Notes under the pieces: model-generated
Database searches by the model: none
What the model was told of the DNA's origin: nothing
The model's input: only the letters and a program-made list of their open reading frames with translations
Position numbers and translations under genes: made by a program
Assembly: GCF_007003975.1 (NCBI RefSeq)
Contig: NZ_VFTC01000013.1
Location: 62,001-126,000, forward strand
Origin: Mesorhizobium sp. WSM4306
GTDB taxonomy: Bacteria > Pseudomonadota > Alphaproteobacteria > Rhizobiales > Rhizobiaceae
Direction of reading: 5' to 3'
Length of the DNA stretch: 64,000 nt
Shown: piece by piece, positions 1 through 11,437 of the stretch
Layout: each line of letters begins with the position of its first letter
Position numbering within the stretch: position 1 is the first letter of the stretch

Positions 1-1
1 C

Positions 2-355
2 ACCGCCAACCTCAACGCGCCGATCATCGATGCGCGGGTGTTTTCGCTCTGGGCAACCTTCATCGGCCGCGCCGGTGCGGATCCGAGCCTGGCTCGCGCC
101 CACCGCGAAGGCTATCTCGGCTTTCGCAACGAGGTGGAAGCGGTCGTGGCCGAAGTGCTTGCCGCCGAACAGCGCAGGCCGGACGCAAATGAGCTGCGCC
201 GCCATGCCATCGCCATCAACGCGATCATCGACGGGCTCTGGATCGAAGGCTGTCTGGCCGCAGAGATGTTCTCGCCTGGCGAATTGGCGGCGATCGGCGT
301 CAAAGCCATAGAGGCCGAGCTCGGCCTCGCACCGGAAAGGGGAAAAGACAAATGA
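2..355 (+). CDS. TetR-family regulator, C-terminal part only (window edge)
   Basis: The frame is already open at base 2 and stops with TGA at 353-355, so only about the last 117 residues are seen; the helix-turn-helix would lie upstream of the window. What is visible is a helical ligand-binding and dimerisation domain. Stretches such as VFSLWATFIGRA and AIIDGLWIEGCL are typical of the BetI-like (TetR_C_6) C-terminus. The stop overlaps the next ATG by four bases (ATGA), so the two genes are probably co-translated and this protein may regulate the decarboxylase operon behind it. The effector is unknown; the family call rests on sequence pattern only. Confidence 0.7.
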   Translation, partial: TANLNAPIIDARVFSLWATFIGRAGADPSLARAHREGYLGFRNEVEAVVAEVLAAEQRRPDANELRRHAIAINAIIDGLWIEGCLAAEMFSPGELAAIGVKAIEAELGLAPERGKDK

Positions 356-1932
356 CAACGCTCGGCGAAGCCCTCATCACTTTGCTCGAGGCGCATGGCG
401 TCGACACCGTCTTCGGCATTCCGGGCGTCCATACGGTCGAGCTTTACCGCGGCCTGGCGCGCTCAAAAATCCGCCACATCACGCCGCGGCACGAACAGGG
501 TGCCGGCTTCATGGCCGACGGCTATGCGCGCGCCAGCGGCAGGCCGGGCGTCGCCTTCGTCATCACCGGACCGGGGCTGACCAACACCATCACCGCCATG
601 GGCCAGGCACGCGCCGATTCGGTGCCGATGCTGGTGATTTCGGGCGTCAACGCGATGCCGACGCTGGGCAAGGGGCTGGGCTTCCTGCACGAGCTGCCGG
701 ACCAGCGCGGCATGATGGAGAAGGTGGCGCTGTTTTCGCAGCGCGTCACCGAGGCCAGCGAATTGCCAGGCGCTTTGGCGCAGGCCTTCGCGCTGTTTTC
801 GTCCTCGCGACCGGGACCTGTGCATATCGAAATCCCGACCGACGTCATGGTCAAACCGGCCGACGGCATTGCTGCCTTGCTAAGCAATGCAGCGCCGCCG
901 GCGCCGGATGGCGCGGCCATTGTCGAAGCCGCCAGGCTGATCGCAACCGCGCGCCGGCCGCTGATCCTGGCCGGCGGCGGCGCCAAGCGCGCCGGTGAGC
1001 CCTTGCAGCGCCTGGCCGAGCGGCTGGGAGCGCCTGTCGTCCAGACGGCCAATGCACGGGGCCTGCTGCATGCGCATCCGCTTTGCGTGCCTGCCAGCCC
1101 CAGCCTGAAAGCGGTGCGGGCGCTGATGGCCGGCGCCGATCTGGTCATCGCCGCCGGCACCGAATTCGGCCCGACCGATTACGACGGGTACAGCGATGGC
1201 GGTTTTGTCTTGCCGGCCAATCTGATCCGCATCGATATCGGCGCCGACCAGCTCGCCCGTCGCCCGGCAAGCGTCGGCATCCAGGCCGATTGCGCTGAGG
1301 CGATCGAAACCTTGCTTGCCGCGATAGGCCCTGATCATGTCGCAGCGAAGGACGGCGAGAGCCGCGCCGACGCGACACGAAAAGCGGCCTTTGCCGAACT
1401 GAGCCCGGCCTATGCAGCACAGGTGCATGCGGTGGAAACCATCCGCGACGCCTTGCCGGGCGCCATCATCGTCGGCGATTCCACACAGCCGATCTACGCC
1501 GCCAATCTCTACTATGATCATGACCGGCCGGGCGGCTGGTTCAACGCCGCCACAGGCTTCGGTGCGCTCGGCTACGGGCCGCCGGCGGCGATCGGCGCCG
1601 CGCTCGCCATGCCCGGCGTGCCGGTGGTCTGTCTCACCGGCGATGGCGGCTTCCAGTTCACCCTGCCGGAACTGGGCGCCGCGCTCGATGCGCCGGCGCC
1701 GGTCATCTTCGTCGTCTGGAACAACAGAGGCTATCGCGAGATCGAGACCTCGATGCTCGATGTCGGCGTCGAACCAGTCGGCGTGTCGCCGGCGCCACCG
1801 GATTTCTGCAAGCTGGCCGAGGCTTACGGCATATCAGCCGAACGGCTTGCCGGCACCGGCGGCCTCGCGGATGCCTTGAAGCGGGCACGGGCGGCTGGCA
1901 AAGCGCGTGTGGTGGAGATCACTGTCGAATGA
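352..1932 (+). CDS. Thiamine diphosphate-dependent decarboxylase/acetolactate synthase-like enzyme
   Basis: A 526-residue cytoplasmic enzyme with the three-domain plan of the acetolactate synthase/benzoylformate decarboxylase family: N-terminal pyrimidine-binding domain with the activating Glu48 (RHEQGAGFMADGYAR), a central domain, and a C-terminal ThDP-binding domain with GDGG at 430-433 closed by NN at 457-458. Such enzymes decarboxylate 2-oxo acids and may ligate the product. The whole pattern resembles rhizobial proteins annotated as 5-guanidino-2-oxopentanoate decarboxylase (AruI type, arginine transaminase pathway), but the substrate cannot be read from sequence. It overlaps the upstream TetR gene and the downstream glycosyltransferase by ATGA, so it lies in a tight operon. 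Confidence 0.75.
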   Translation: MTTLGEALITLLEAHGVDTVFGIPGVHTVELYRGLARSKIRHITPRHEQGAGFMADGYARASGRPGVAFVITGPGLTNTITAMGQARADSVPMLVISGVNAMPTLGKGLGFLHELPDQRGMMEKVALFSQRVTEASELPGALAQAFALFSSSRPGPVHIEIPTDVMVKPADGIAALLSNAAPPAPDGAAIVEAARLIATARRPLILAGGGAKRAGEPLQRLAERLGAPVVQTANARGLLHAHPLCVPASPSLKAVRALMAGADLVIAAGTEFGPTDYDGYSDGGFVLPANLIRIDIGADQLARRPASVGIQADCAEAIETLLAAIGPDHVAAKDGESRADATRKAAFAELSPAYAAQVHAVETIRDALPGAIIVGDSTQPIYAANLYYDHDRPGGWFNAATGFGALGYGPPAAIGAALAMPGVPVVCLTGDGGFQFTLPELGAALDAPAPVIFVVWNNRGYREIETSMLDVGVEPVGVSPAPPDFCKLAEAYGISAERLAGTGGLADALKRARAAGKARVVEITVE

Positions 1933-2906
1933 GCGTGGCGCCACAAGCAGCCGATGGTTCGGAGAGCTCGTTTTTCAGCGAACCGCCGTTCAACGATCCG
2001 CTGAAGCGTCCCTATCTTGCGCCGCTGCGCTGGGCGGCGTCTTCACCGGCGTTGCCATGGTCGTTGCGCACGCAGGCGGCCAAATCCTGCATGAGCCTTG
2101 CCCGGCGGCGGGACTGGCGCGCCCGCAACGCCGCGATCGATCATTCGCGTTGGTGCTCCACCAGCAAGCCGGCCGGGGGCCTCGGCCCGATCTGGCAATA
2201 CTGGGCGCAGGGCGTCGACGAGGCGCCGCCGGTGGTCAGGGCCTGTCTGCGCTCCGTGCAGCTCCACAAGGGCGAGCGCGAACTCGTCGTCCTCGACGAA
2301 AGGACCGTTGGCGACCATATCGATGTGCCCGGCCATGTCTGGGACAAGCACCGGCGCGGGCTGATGAACCGCACGCATTTTTCCAACTTCATCCGGCTGA
2401 GCCTGCTTACCCGCCACGGCGGCACATGGCTCGACGCAACGATCATGCTCAGGCAACCGGTTCCGCCGCAGATCGAAGCCGAGGATTTCTACATCCTGCG
2501 CGAGACCAATCGCGCCCCGAGGCTCGTGGAGACCTGGTTCATCCACGCCCGCAAGGGGCACCCGCTGATCGAAACCGTGCTGCACAACCTCGCCGACTAC
2601 TGGAAGACGCATGACAGGCTGCTTCAGTATTTCATGTTCCCGCATCACATCGAGGCCGCCATTCTCCTCCACAGGCAATTGCAGCGCGACTTCCTGCGTA
2701 TGCCGCAGGTCGGGGCCGACCGGCCGCATGCCCTGCAAAGGCAGTTGATGGAGCCTTTCGACGAAGCGGCTCACCGTACGCTCTACGATGGCTTCTGGCT
2801 GCACAAGTTGAGTTTCAAGGTCAGACGGCCGGCGGGTTGCGAGTGGCTGCTCTGGGATGCCATCCTCGACGGTTGGCCGCTTGGCCAAGCCATAAACCAG
2901 GCCTGA
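1929..2906 (+). CDS. Capsular polysaccharide synthesis-type glycosyltransferase
   Basis: A 325-residue protein of the Caps_synth/GT32-like type. Family signs are GPIWQYWAQG near residue 86-95 and the segment RLSLLTRHGGTWLDATIML at about 156-174, whose LDA replaces the usual DxD-like metal/nucleotide-sugar motif. There is no signal peptide or obvious membrane span, so it should act on the cytoplasmic side in surface polysaccharide assembly. The start overlaps the previous stop (ATGA). Its position behind a ThDP enzyme is unexplained; the two may only share a transcript. Donor and acceptor sugars are unknown. Confidence 0.7.
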   Translation: MSVAPQAADGSESSFFSEPPFNDPLKRPYLAPLRWAASSPALPWSLRTQAAKSCMSLARRRDWRARNAAIDHSRWCSTSKPAGGLGPIWQYWAQGVDEAPPVVRACLRSVQLHKGERELVVLDERTVGDHIDVPGHVWDKHRRGLMNRTHFSNFIRLSLLTRHGGTWLDATIMLRQPVPPQIEAEDFYILRETNRAPRLVETWFIHARKGHPLIETVLHNLADYWKTHDRLLQYFMFPHHIEAAILLHRQLQRDFLRMPQVGADRPHALQRQLMEPFDEAAHRTLYDGFWLHKLSFKVRRPAGCEWLLWDAILDGWPLGQAINQA

Positions 2907-3068
2907 TATGAGAGCCGCGACGCCGTTCGACGCAACCTCGAGCGATGCAAAGACGCAACACTGCCATGTCGAGATGGCGGTTGAGTGATCGCTAAAAAGG
3001 CGCGACGCTCTGCGTCGGGCGCGGCGAAAGAACGACATAATCATAAAAAATTACAGGAGCGGTCCAGG

Positions 3069-3776
3069 ATGACGGAAACACTTCAGGGCAGGCATATCGT
3101 GGTCACCGGCGGCACTGGCGCGCTTGGTGCTGCGGTCGTCGGCAAACTATTGGCCGACGGCGCGATCTGCCATGTGCCCAATGCCCACGCGTCGGCCCCC
3201 TCGCATTTTCCTTTCGCAGCTGATGACAGCGTTCGCCTGGCGCACAATGTCGATCTCGCCGATCCCGCCAAGGTCGATGCCTTCTACGCCAGCGTTCCCG
3301 ATCTCTGGGCCTCCATCCATCTGGCCGGTGGTTTTGCCGCGGCACCTGTCGAGAAGATCGAATCCGCATCCTTTGCCGAAATGATGGACACCAACGCGCG
3401 CACCGCTTTCCTGTGCTGCCGCGCCGCGGTGCGCTCCATGCTTGGCTCGGCTACGGCAGGCCGCATCGTCAATGTCACCGCGCGCGCCGGGCTCGACCCG
3501 CGCCGCGGCGGCGGCATGGTCGCCTATGCCGCCAGCAAGGCCGCTGTGGCGGCGATGACGGTGGCAATCGCGGAGGAGTTGAAGCACAAGGGCATACTGG
3601 TCAACGCGATTGCGCCCTCGACGCTCGATACGCCGGCCAACCGCGCCGACATGCCGGATGCCGATGTCACCAAATGGGTCAGCCTGGAAGCTGCCGCAGA
3701 GGCCATCGCCTATCTGGCATCGCCGGCCAATCTGGCGATGAGCGGCACGCTGGTGCCGCTTTACGGCCGAGCCTGA
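3069..3776 (+). CDS. Short-chain dehydrogenase/reductase (SDR)
   Basis: A 235-residue classical SDR. The NAD(P)-binding glycine motif GGTGALG is at 14-20 and the catalytic YxxxK at Tyr153/Lys157. The usual catalytic Ser region reads NVTARAG, so a Thr stands near the normal Ser position. I chose ATG 3069 over the in-frame start at 2985 because AGGAG at 3055-3059 is well spaced and the Rossmann fold starts just after it. The substrate is not predictable. It stands alone between two oppositely organised units, after a 162-base gap. Confidence 0.75.
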   Translation: MTETLQGRHIVVTGGTGALGAAVVGKLLADGAICHVPNAHASAPSHFPFAADDSVRLAHNVDLADPAKVDAFYASVPDLWASIHLAGGFAAAPVEKIESASFAEMMDTNARTAFLCCRAAVRSMLGSATAGRIVNVTARAGLDPRRGGGMVAYAASKAAVAAMTVAIAEELKHKGILVNAIAPSTLDTPANRADMPDADVTKWVSLEAAAEAIAYLASPANLAMSGTLVPLYGRA

Positions 3777-3945
3777 GGCGGCGGCGCCGCGGGGCTCCGG
3801 CTCTGCTTATTTGCAGACGAGCTTGCTGCGACAAAACCGATGCGGGTCATGGGGCCTCCGAACCGTCTGGCTTCCACTAACGGCCTTTGCCGACCTGGCG
3901 CGCATGGCGGCCGCCGACGCTTCCACCGCATAGAAGAACCTACGA

Positions 3946-4767
3946 CTACGCCAGGTTCGAGACGCCCGCCTCCACGACCTCGACTGCGTCGCCGATCGAG
4001 ATCGTGCCGGCGTTGTTCGGAATCGCATTCTGGCCGAAGATGATGCCGCCCTTGGCGGAGCGGTGGAGTTTGCCAAGCGTCTGCAACGGCTCGCGCGGGT
4101 CCGGCTGCTCGCCGCTGTGCGGATCGCGGGTGGTGATGACACAGCGCGAGCAGGGCTTTGCGATCCGCAACTCGACAGAGCCGATGCGGATCGTCTTCCA
4201 GCTGTCTTCGGGCCATGCGCCTTCTGCGTCGAGGACGATGTTCGGGCGAAAACGCGCCATCTCAATGGGCCTGGCAAGATGGCTGTTCAGATGGTCCAGC
4301 GAGCCTGTCGTGGCGACCAGCAGCGGAAAACCGTCGGCAAAGCCGACGTAGTCGCCGGGCTGGCCGAATTCCGGGTCGACCGGCCGGTTTTGCGGATCGT
4401 CGAAATAGACGAGATCGACGGGCCGGCCAAGAATCGCCGAGAGATATGCGCCGGCGGCCGGATCGGCCGACCGCGCAACAACCATGTCCTTCCAGATCTT
4501 GACCTGGCGCAGCGCGGCGCCTGGGCCTGGAGCCTCGACGGCGCGCGAACCGTGCCTGTCATGTTTCAACAGGATGCCGGTGCCGCGATGCTCGACGTCG
4601 ATCGTCGTCATTGCCGGTATCTGGCGAATGGTGAGGAACTGCCCGTCCTTGTCGACGACCATCCAGCGACGGTCGCCTTCCATGCCCATGGTCTCGATAT
4701 CGGCGCTAGGCACGGCATGGCCGCGCAGGCTCTTGACCGGATAGCGATAGAGTTCGACGACCTTCAT
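3946..4767 (-). CDS. MOSC domain protein (YcbX-like)
   Basis: A 273-residue protein with an N-terminal MOSC_N beta-barrel (starts MKVVELYRYPVKSLRG) and a C-terminal MOSC domain. The conserved cysteine region KPCSRCVITT has Cys206 and Cys209; the latter is the likely sulfur-carrying residue. MOSC proteins are linked to molybdenum cofactor sulfur transfer and to reduction of N-hydroxylated compounds (YcbX, mARC). There is no ferredoxin domain at the C-terminus, unlike E. coli YcbX. It is cytoplasmic and monocistronic. The presence of a large molybdenum hydroxylase elsewhere in the window (34-37 kb) makes a cofactor role possible, but there is no direct link. Confidence 0.8.
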   Translation of the reverse strand: MKVVELYRYPVKSLRGHAVPSADIETMGMEGDRRWMVVDKDGQFLTIRQIPAMTTIDVEHRGTGILLKHDRHGSRAVEAPGPGAALRQVKIWKDMVVARSADPAAGAYLSAILGRPVDLVYFDDPQNRPVDPEFGQPGDYVGFADGFPLLVATTGSLDHLNSHLARPIEMARFRPNIVLDAEGAWPEDSWKTIRIGSVELRIAKPCSRCVITTRDPHSGEQPDPREPLQTLGKLHRSAKGGIIFGQNAIPNNAGTISIGDAVEVVEAGVSNLA

Positions 4768-4937
4768 GCGCGATGCTTCTCTTTTGCCCGAAGGGCGTGA
4801 CCTTCCACGTTTATGCCCGCAAACGACATGCGCCCGAACCTACAGCCGCCCGTGCCGAATTGAAGGGGTTCCACCGTCTTTGTCTTGTGCCAACCGCCTC
4901 GTAAGGCCGCCGCCCCCCAGCTCTCACCGCGCATGAA

Positions 4938-4969
4938 AAAACCCGCGAGCCTTGCAGCCCGCGGGTTTT
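4938..4969 (-). terminator. Rho-independent terminator of rpsA
   Basis: A 10-bp perfect stem (4938-4947 with 4960-4969, core CCCGCG/CGCGGG) with a 12-base loop lies about 65 bases past the rpsA stop. On the minus strand the stem is followed by a T-run, as expected for intrinsic termination of rpsA. Confidence 0.9.
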
Positions 4970-5032
4970 CTTGTTCAGTCCGCGCGCGAAGCGCGGCAGC
5001 AACCGAGGCTTACGCGTTGCGCGCGAAGCGGC

Positions 5033-6730
5033 TTAGCTGCCCTGCTTCTTCAGCGCGGCGCCCAGGATGTCGCCCAGCGAAGCGCCGGAGTCGGTCGAGC
5101 CGTACTGAGCGACTGCTTCCTTCTCTTCGGCGATTTCCAGCGCCTTGATCGAGACCTGCAGCTTGCGGGTCTTCTTGTCGAAGGCGATGACGCGAGCGTC
5201 AACCTTCTGGCCGACGGTGAAGCGCTCGGGGCGCTGCTCGTCGCGGTCACGGCTGAGGTCCGAGCGCTTGATGAAGGTCTCGATGCCGCTGTCGACTAGC
5301 CGCACTTCCAGACCGCCATCCTTGACGCCGATGACTTCGCAGGTGACGACCGCGTTCTTGCGCAGTTCGCCCGAAGTCGCCGCTTCGCCGACCGTATCCT
5401 TGGCCAGCTGCTTGATGCCGAGCGAGATGCGCTCCTTGTCGATGTCGACGTCGAGCACCTGCGCCTTGACCATGTCGCCGCGATTGTACTCTTCGATGAC
5501 CTGTTCGCCCGGACGGGTCCAGTCGAGGTCGGAGAGGTGCACCATGCCGTCCACGTCGCCTTCGAGGCCGATGAACAGGCCGAACTCGGTCTTGTTCTTG
5601 ACCTCGCCCTCGACCTGGCTGCCGACCGGATGGCTGGAGGCGAAAGCCTGCCACGGATTCTCGAGCGTCTGCTTGAGGCCGAGCGAGATGCGGCGCTTGG
5701 CCGGATCGACCTCGAGCACCACCACGTCGACTTCCTGCGTCGTCGACAGGATCTTGCCCGGATGCACGTTCTTCTTGGTCCACGACATTTCCGAAACGTG
5801 GATGAGGCCCTCGATGCCCGGCTCCAGCTCGACGAACGCGCCGTAGTCGGTGATGTTGGTGACGGTGCCCTTGATCTTCTTGCCGATCGGGAACTTGGTG
5901 CCGATCTCGGACCACGGATCCGACTCGAGCTGCTTCATGCCGAGCGAGATGCGGTGGGTTTCCTGGTTGATGCGGATGATCTGCACCTTGACCGTCTGAC
6001 CGATGTTGAGGATTTCGGTCGGATGGTTGACGCGGCGCCAAGCCATGTCGGTGACATGCAGCAGGCCGTCGATGCCGCCGAGGTCGACGAACGCACCGTA
6101 ATCGGTGATGTTCTTGACGACGCCTTCGACAACCTGGCCTTCTTCGAGGTTCTGCACGATTTCCGAACGCTGTTCGGCGCGGCTTTCCTCAAGCACGGTG
6201 CGGCGCGACACCACGATGTTGCCGCGGCGGCGATCCATCTTGAGGATCTCGAAGGGCTGCGGGTTGTGCATCAGCGGGGAGACGTCGCGGATCGGGCGGA
6301 TATCGACCTGGCTGCGCGGCAGGAAGGCCACGGCGCCGTCGAGGTCGACGGTGAAGCCGCCCTTGACCTGGTTGAAGATGACGCCTTCGACGCGCTCGCC
6401 CTTGGTGAACTTCTCTTCGAGCTTGACCCAGCTCTCTTCGCGGCGGGCCTTGTCGCGCGACAGGACGGCTTCGCCCAGCGCGTTCTCGATGCGCTCGACC
6501 ATGACTTCGACGGTGTCGCCGACCTTGAGCGTCGAGTCCTTGCCCTTGACGCCGAATTCCTTCAGCGGCACGCGGCCTTCGACCTTGAGGCCGACATCAA
6601 TGATGGCCATGTCTTTTTCGATCGCCAGGATCGTGCCCTTGACGACCTGACCTTCGCCGGAGTGACCGGTGGTAAATGATTCTTCGAGCAGGCTCGCGAA
6701 ATCGTCGCGAGTGGGATTTGCAGCTGACAT
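5033..6730 (-). CDS. rpsA: 30S ribosomal protein S1
   Basis: A 565-residue protein made of six successive S1/OB-fold RNA-binding repeats, as in other alphaproteobacterial S1 proteins. It binds mRNA on the small ribosomal subunit and helps initiation. The two copies of ITDYGAFVDL/ITDYGAFVEL mark the third and fourth repeats. The open frame extends eight codons upstream, but ATG 6730 is preferred: MSAANPTRDDF is the usual start of the family and AGGAG stands just before it. It follows cmk with a 205-base gap that contains two short hairpins (6808-6822 and 6826-6839), and it ends in a strong terminator. Confidence 0.97.
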   Translation of the reverse strand: MSAANPTRDDFASLLEESFTTGHSGEGQVVKGTILAIEKDMAIIDVGLKVEGRVPLKEFGVKGKDSTLKVGDTVEVMVERIENALGEAVLSRDKARREESWVKLEEKFTKGERVEGVIFNQVKGGFTVDLDGAVAFLPRSQVDIRPIRDVSPLMHNPQPFEILKMDRRRGNIVVSRRTVLEESRAEQRSEIVQNLEEGQVVEGVVKNITDYGAFVDLGGIDGLLHVTDMAWRRVNHPTEILNIGQTVKVQIIRINQETHRISLGMKQLESDPWSEIGTKFPIGKKIKGTVTNITDYGAFVELEPGIEGLIHVSEMSWTKKNVHPGKILSTTQEVDVVVLEVDPAKRRISLGLKQTLENPWQAFASSHPVGSQVEGEVKNKTEFGLFIGLEGDVDGMVHLSDLDWTRPGEQVIEEYNRGDMVKAQVLDVDIDKERISLGIKQLAKDTVGEAATSGELRKNAVVTCEVIGVKDGGLEVRLVDSGIETFIKRSDLSRDRDEQRPERFTVGQKVDARVIAFDKKTRKLQVSIKALEIAEEKEAVAQYGSTDSGASLGDILGAALKKQGS

Positions 6731-6935
6731 ATTTTCTCCTGGAGTGCCCCGCATCTGAAGCGGGACGGGCGCCGTGGGTTAGCGTTGCGTTGGCCTGCCG
6801 GCGTTCCGGGCTACAAAAGCCCTGGGCCGCCTAAGCGGCAATTCCGGCGCATGAAGAATGCTGGCAGGCTGGTTCGTGCCCGATATGGGTATTTTCTTCG
6901 CTTCCGACAATCGGTGGCAGCGGGAAAACCTTCAA

Positions 6936-7586
6936 TCAGGCTTTATCTCTCTTGGCCAAGGCGTCGTCTATGATCACTTTGGCCGCCAGAAACGCGGCCT
7001 CTATAGCCATTTGCGAGGTATCAAGCAAGTGCGCGTCGGTGGCCGGCTTCAAGGGCGAGTCGGCGCGGCCCATGTCGCGCTCGTCGCGGCGCTCGATATC
7101 GGCGAGGATTTCGGAAAAATTGGCGGAGCCGCCAATGCTCTCGATCTCCGCCAGCCGGCGCTGCGCGCGCACTTCCGCGCTCGCCGTTACATAGAGCTTT
7201 ATGTCGGCGTCGGGACACACCACGGTGCCGATGTCGCGCCCATCGAGCACCGCGCCCGGCGGTGTCTTGGCGAAGTCGCGCTGCTTTTCCACCAGGATGC
7301 GCCGCACGGTAGGGTAAACCGCAACCTTCGAGGCGGCCTCGCCAACCGCATGCGCCGACAGCACCCCCCGGTCGAGCTTTGCCAGATCGACCTGGCGCGC
7401 CGCGGTCTCAGCCGCGGAAACGTTGTCGAGCGGCAGCGCATGCTGGAGCAGCGCGTAGGCAACGGCACGATAGGTGAGGCCGGTGTCGAGCAGGTTCAGC
7501 CGGTAATGGTCGGCGAGCCGCCGCGCCAGCGTGCCTTTGCCGGCGCCGGCGGGTCCGTCGATGGCGATAGTGAAGGTGTGGGTCAT
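6936..7586 (-). CDS. cmk: Cytidylate kinase
   Basis: A 216-residue (d)CMP kinase that makes CDP from ATP and CMP. The P-loop GPAGAGKGT is at 11-19, the [11 protein letters not shown] segment follows, and the DGRDIGT motif is intact; the length is normal for the family. ATG 7586 gives the usual Cmk N-terminus and has GAGG six bases upstream. The frame stays open for another 103 codons back to a GTG at 7895, adding a DUF6881-like domain (see the next entry). The product may therefore be made as free Cmk, as a fusion, or both. Gene order aroA, cmk, rpsA is the normal rhizobial order. Confidence 0.95.
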   Translation of the reverse strand: MTHTFTIAIDGPAGAGKGTLARRLADHYRLNLLDTGLTYRAVAYALLQHALPLDNVSAAETAARQVDLAKLDRGVLSAHAVGEAASKVAVYPTVRRILVEKQRDFAKTPPGAVLDGRDIGTVVCPDADIKLYVTASAEVRAQRRLAEIESIGGSANFSEILADIERRDERDMGRADSPLKPATDAHLLDTSQMAIEAAFLAAKVIIDDALAKRDKA

Positions 7587-9289
<1,703 letters not shown>

Positions 9290-9456
9290 TCATTTGTTGC
9301 GGCGGTCTCGTATCACGGCGGGCACAAATGGTCATCCCCATGGTCGTCACTTGGCGCGGGGCCTTTCAGTACTTGGTTTTGTGACGCCGGCTTTTCGCTT
9401 TGACAGCGCGGTAAACTGTGGTTATGGGGACCACTCTTTTACTGACGAGGCTTGCC

Positions 9457-9852
9457 GTGGCAAAAAACGAACTTGGCACAAAGCGTGTCGACCCTGAGAC
9501 GGGTCGAAAATTCTACGACCTGAACAAGGACCCGATCGTCTCGCCCTATACGGGCAAGACCTATCCGCGTTCCTACTTCGAGGAAGGCAAGATTGCCGCC
9601 ATCGAAGAGGAGGAGGAAGTGGCCGAGAAGGAAGTAGACGCCGAGGAAGAAGAAGGCGTTGAAGTCGTCTCGCTTGAAGAGGCCGATGACGATGCCAAGG
9701 GCGGAAGCGACGATCTTCCCGATCTGGGCGACGACGAGGATGATGTCGACCTCGGCGACGACGAGGACGATACGTTCCTTGCCGACGAAGAAGAAGAAGA
9801 TGACGATGTCGCGGACATGATCGGCGTCGGCGACGACGACGACGAGGTCTGA
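9457..9852 (+). CDS. FYDLN-acid family protein (TIGR02300)
   Basis: A 131-residue protein with a short conserved head (NELGTKRVDPETGRKFYDLN, residues 4-23, then SPYTGKTYPRSYF) and a very acidic Asp/Glu-rich tail from about residue 46 to the end. This is the alphaproteobacterial FYDLN_acid family; its function is unknown. GTG 9457 is chosen over the ATG at 9418 because the conserved head starts there and GAGG lies six bases upstream. It is divergent from aroA, which is the common rhizobial arrangement. The acidic tail is biased in composition, so weak matches to other acidic proteins mean little. Confidence 0.9.
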   Translation: MAKNELGTKRVDPETGRKFYDLNKDPIVSPYTGKTYPRSYFEEGKIAAIEEEEEVAEKEVDAEEEEGVEVVSLEEADDDAKGGSDDLPDLGDDEDDVDLGDDEDDTFLADEEEEDDDVADMIGVGDDDDEV

Positions 9853-9858
9853 TCGGCT

Positions 9859-9885
9859 GCGGGCGCGTACGCCCGCTGGCTTTCT
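9859..9885 (+). terminator. Likely rho-independent terminator after the FYDLN-acid gene
   Basis: Seven-bp GC stem (9859-9865 with 9870-9876, GCGGGCG/CGCCCGC) with a four-base loop, followed by a short T-rich stretch, seven bases past the stop codon. Confidence 0.7.
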
Positions 9886-10024
9886 TGAGCTGTGACGAAA
9901 AAGCGGTTCTTGCAGGCTTGATATTCAGGGAAGGCGGGGTTAGAAGCCGCCTGCACTAAACGGCGCGGTGTTGAAACCGCTCCGGACCTCTACGCCGGCA
10001 ACGGCGCCGGCTGACTGCCGGAGT

Positions 10025-10592
<568 letters not shown>

Positions 10593-10648
10593 TCGAGAGA
10601 AGGCGAAGCTCTGGCGGTCAGCCGTGGCTGGGTCGAGGCCTTCCTCGA

Positions 10649-11413
10649 TCAGTGCAATCCGAATTCGCGCAGCAATTCTTCGCGATAGCGCACGAAGCGG
10701 GTTTCGCTGCGCTCGCGCGGGCGTGGCAGGTCGATGTCGATCAGCCTTGCCGCGCCACCTTTCTCCTTGGGCAGGATCAGCACCCGGTCGGCTAGATAGA
10801 TCGCCTCTTCCAGATCGTGGGTGACCATCACCATGGTGACGTTCTCCTCGCTCCAGATGCGCGCCAGTTCCTCCTGCATGCCGATCTTGGTCATGGCGTC
10901 CAGCGCTCCCAGCGGCTCGTCGAGCAGGAGAATCTCGGGCTGGACGGTAAGCGCCCGGGCGATGCCGACGCGCTGCGCCATGCCACCCGAAAGCTGGCTC
11001 GGAAAAGCATCGGCGAATTCGGCAAGGCCGACCAGCGCAACGTAGAAGCGGGCGCGTTTCTCCGCTTCTTGCTTTGCAACGCCGCGCACTTCGAGGCCGA
11101 AGGCGACATTGCCGAGTACGCTCAGCCAAGGCAGCAGGCGCGGCTCCTGGAAAATCACGGCACGCTCGGCGCCGACGCCATGCACCGGCTGGCCGTCGAT
11201 CGCGACGGCACCGCTGTCGGCAGTCTCCAGCCCGGCCAGAATGCGCAGCAGCGTGGTCTTGCCGGAGCCGCTGGCGCCGACGATGACAAGGCATTCCCCC
11301 GAACGGATGTCGAGGTTGAGCGTCCGCAGCACGGCTAGCTGGCGCCCGCCGAGGCTGAAGGATTTGGAGAGGTCGCGGATCGAGACCTCTCCGCCACGGT
11401 TGGAACCGGTCAT
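10649..11413 (-). CDS. ABC importer ATP-binding protein, SsuB/TauB type
   Basis: A 254-residue cytoplasmic ATPase of the nitrate/sulfonate/taurine importer group. Walker A GASGSGKT is at 46-53, the signature LSGGMAQR at 141-148, and Walker B ILLLDEP at 161-167, followed by the D-loop and the switch His (THDLEEA). It is the last gene of a five-gene minus-strand operon (FMN reductase, monooxygenase, permease, binding protein, ATPase), 24 bases after the binding protein. It should power uptake of an organosulfur compound such as an alkanesulfonate. Confidence 0.88.
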   Translation of the reverse strand: MTGSNRGGEVSIRDLSKSFSLGGRQLAVLRTLNLDIRSGECLVIVGASGSGKTTLLRILAGLETADSGAVAIDGQPVHGVGAERAVIFQEPRLLPWLSVLGNVAFGLEVRGVAKQEAEKRARFYVALVGLAEFADAFPSQLSGGMAQRVGIARALTVQPEILLLDEPLGALDAMTKIGMQEELARIWSEENVTMVMVTHDLEEAIYLADRVLILPKEKGGAARLIDIDLPRPRERSETRFVRYREELLREFGLH

Positions 11414-11437
11414 CTCATCTCTCAGCTGTTTCGGAGC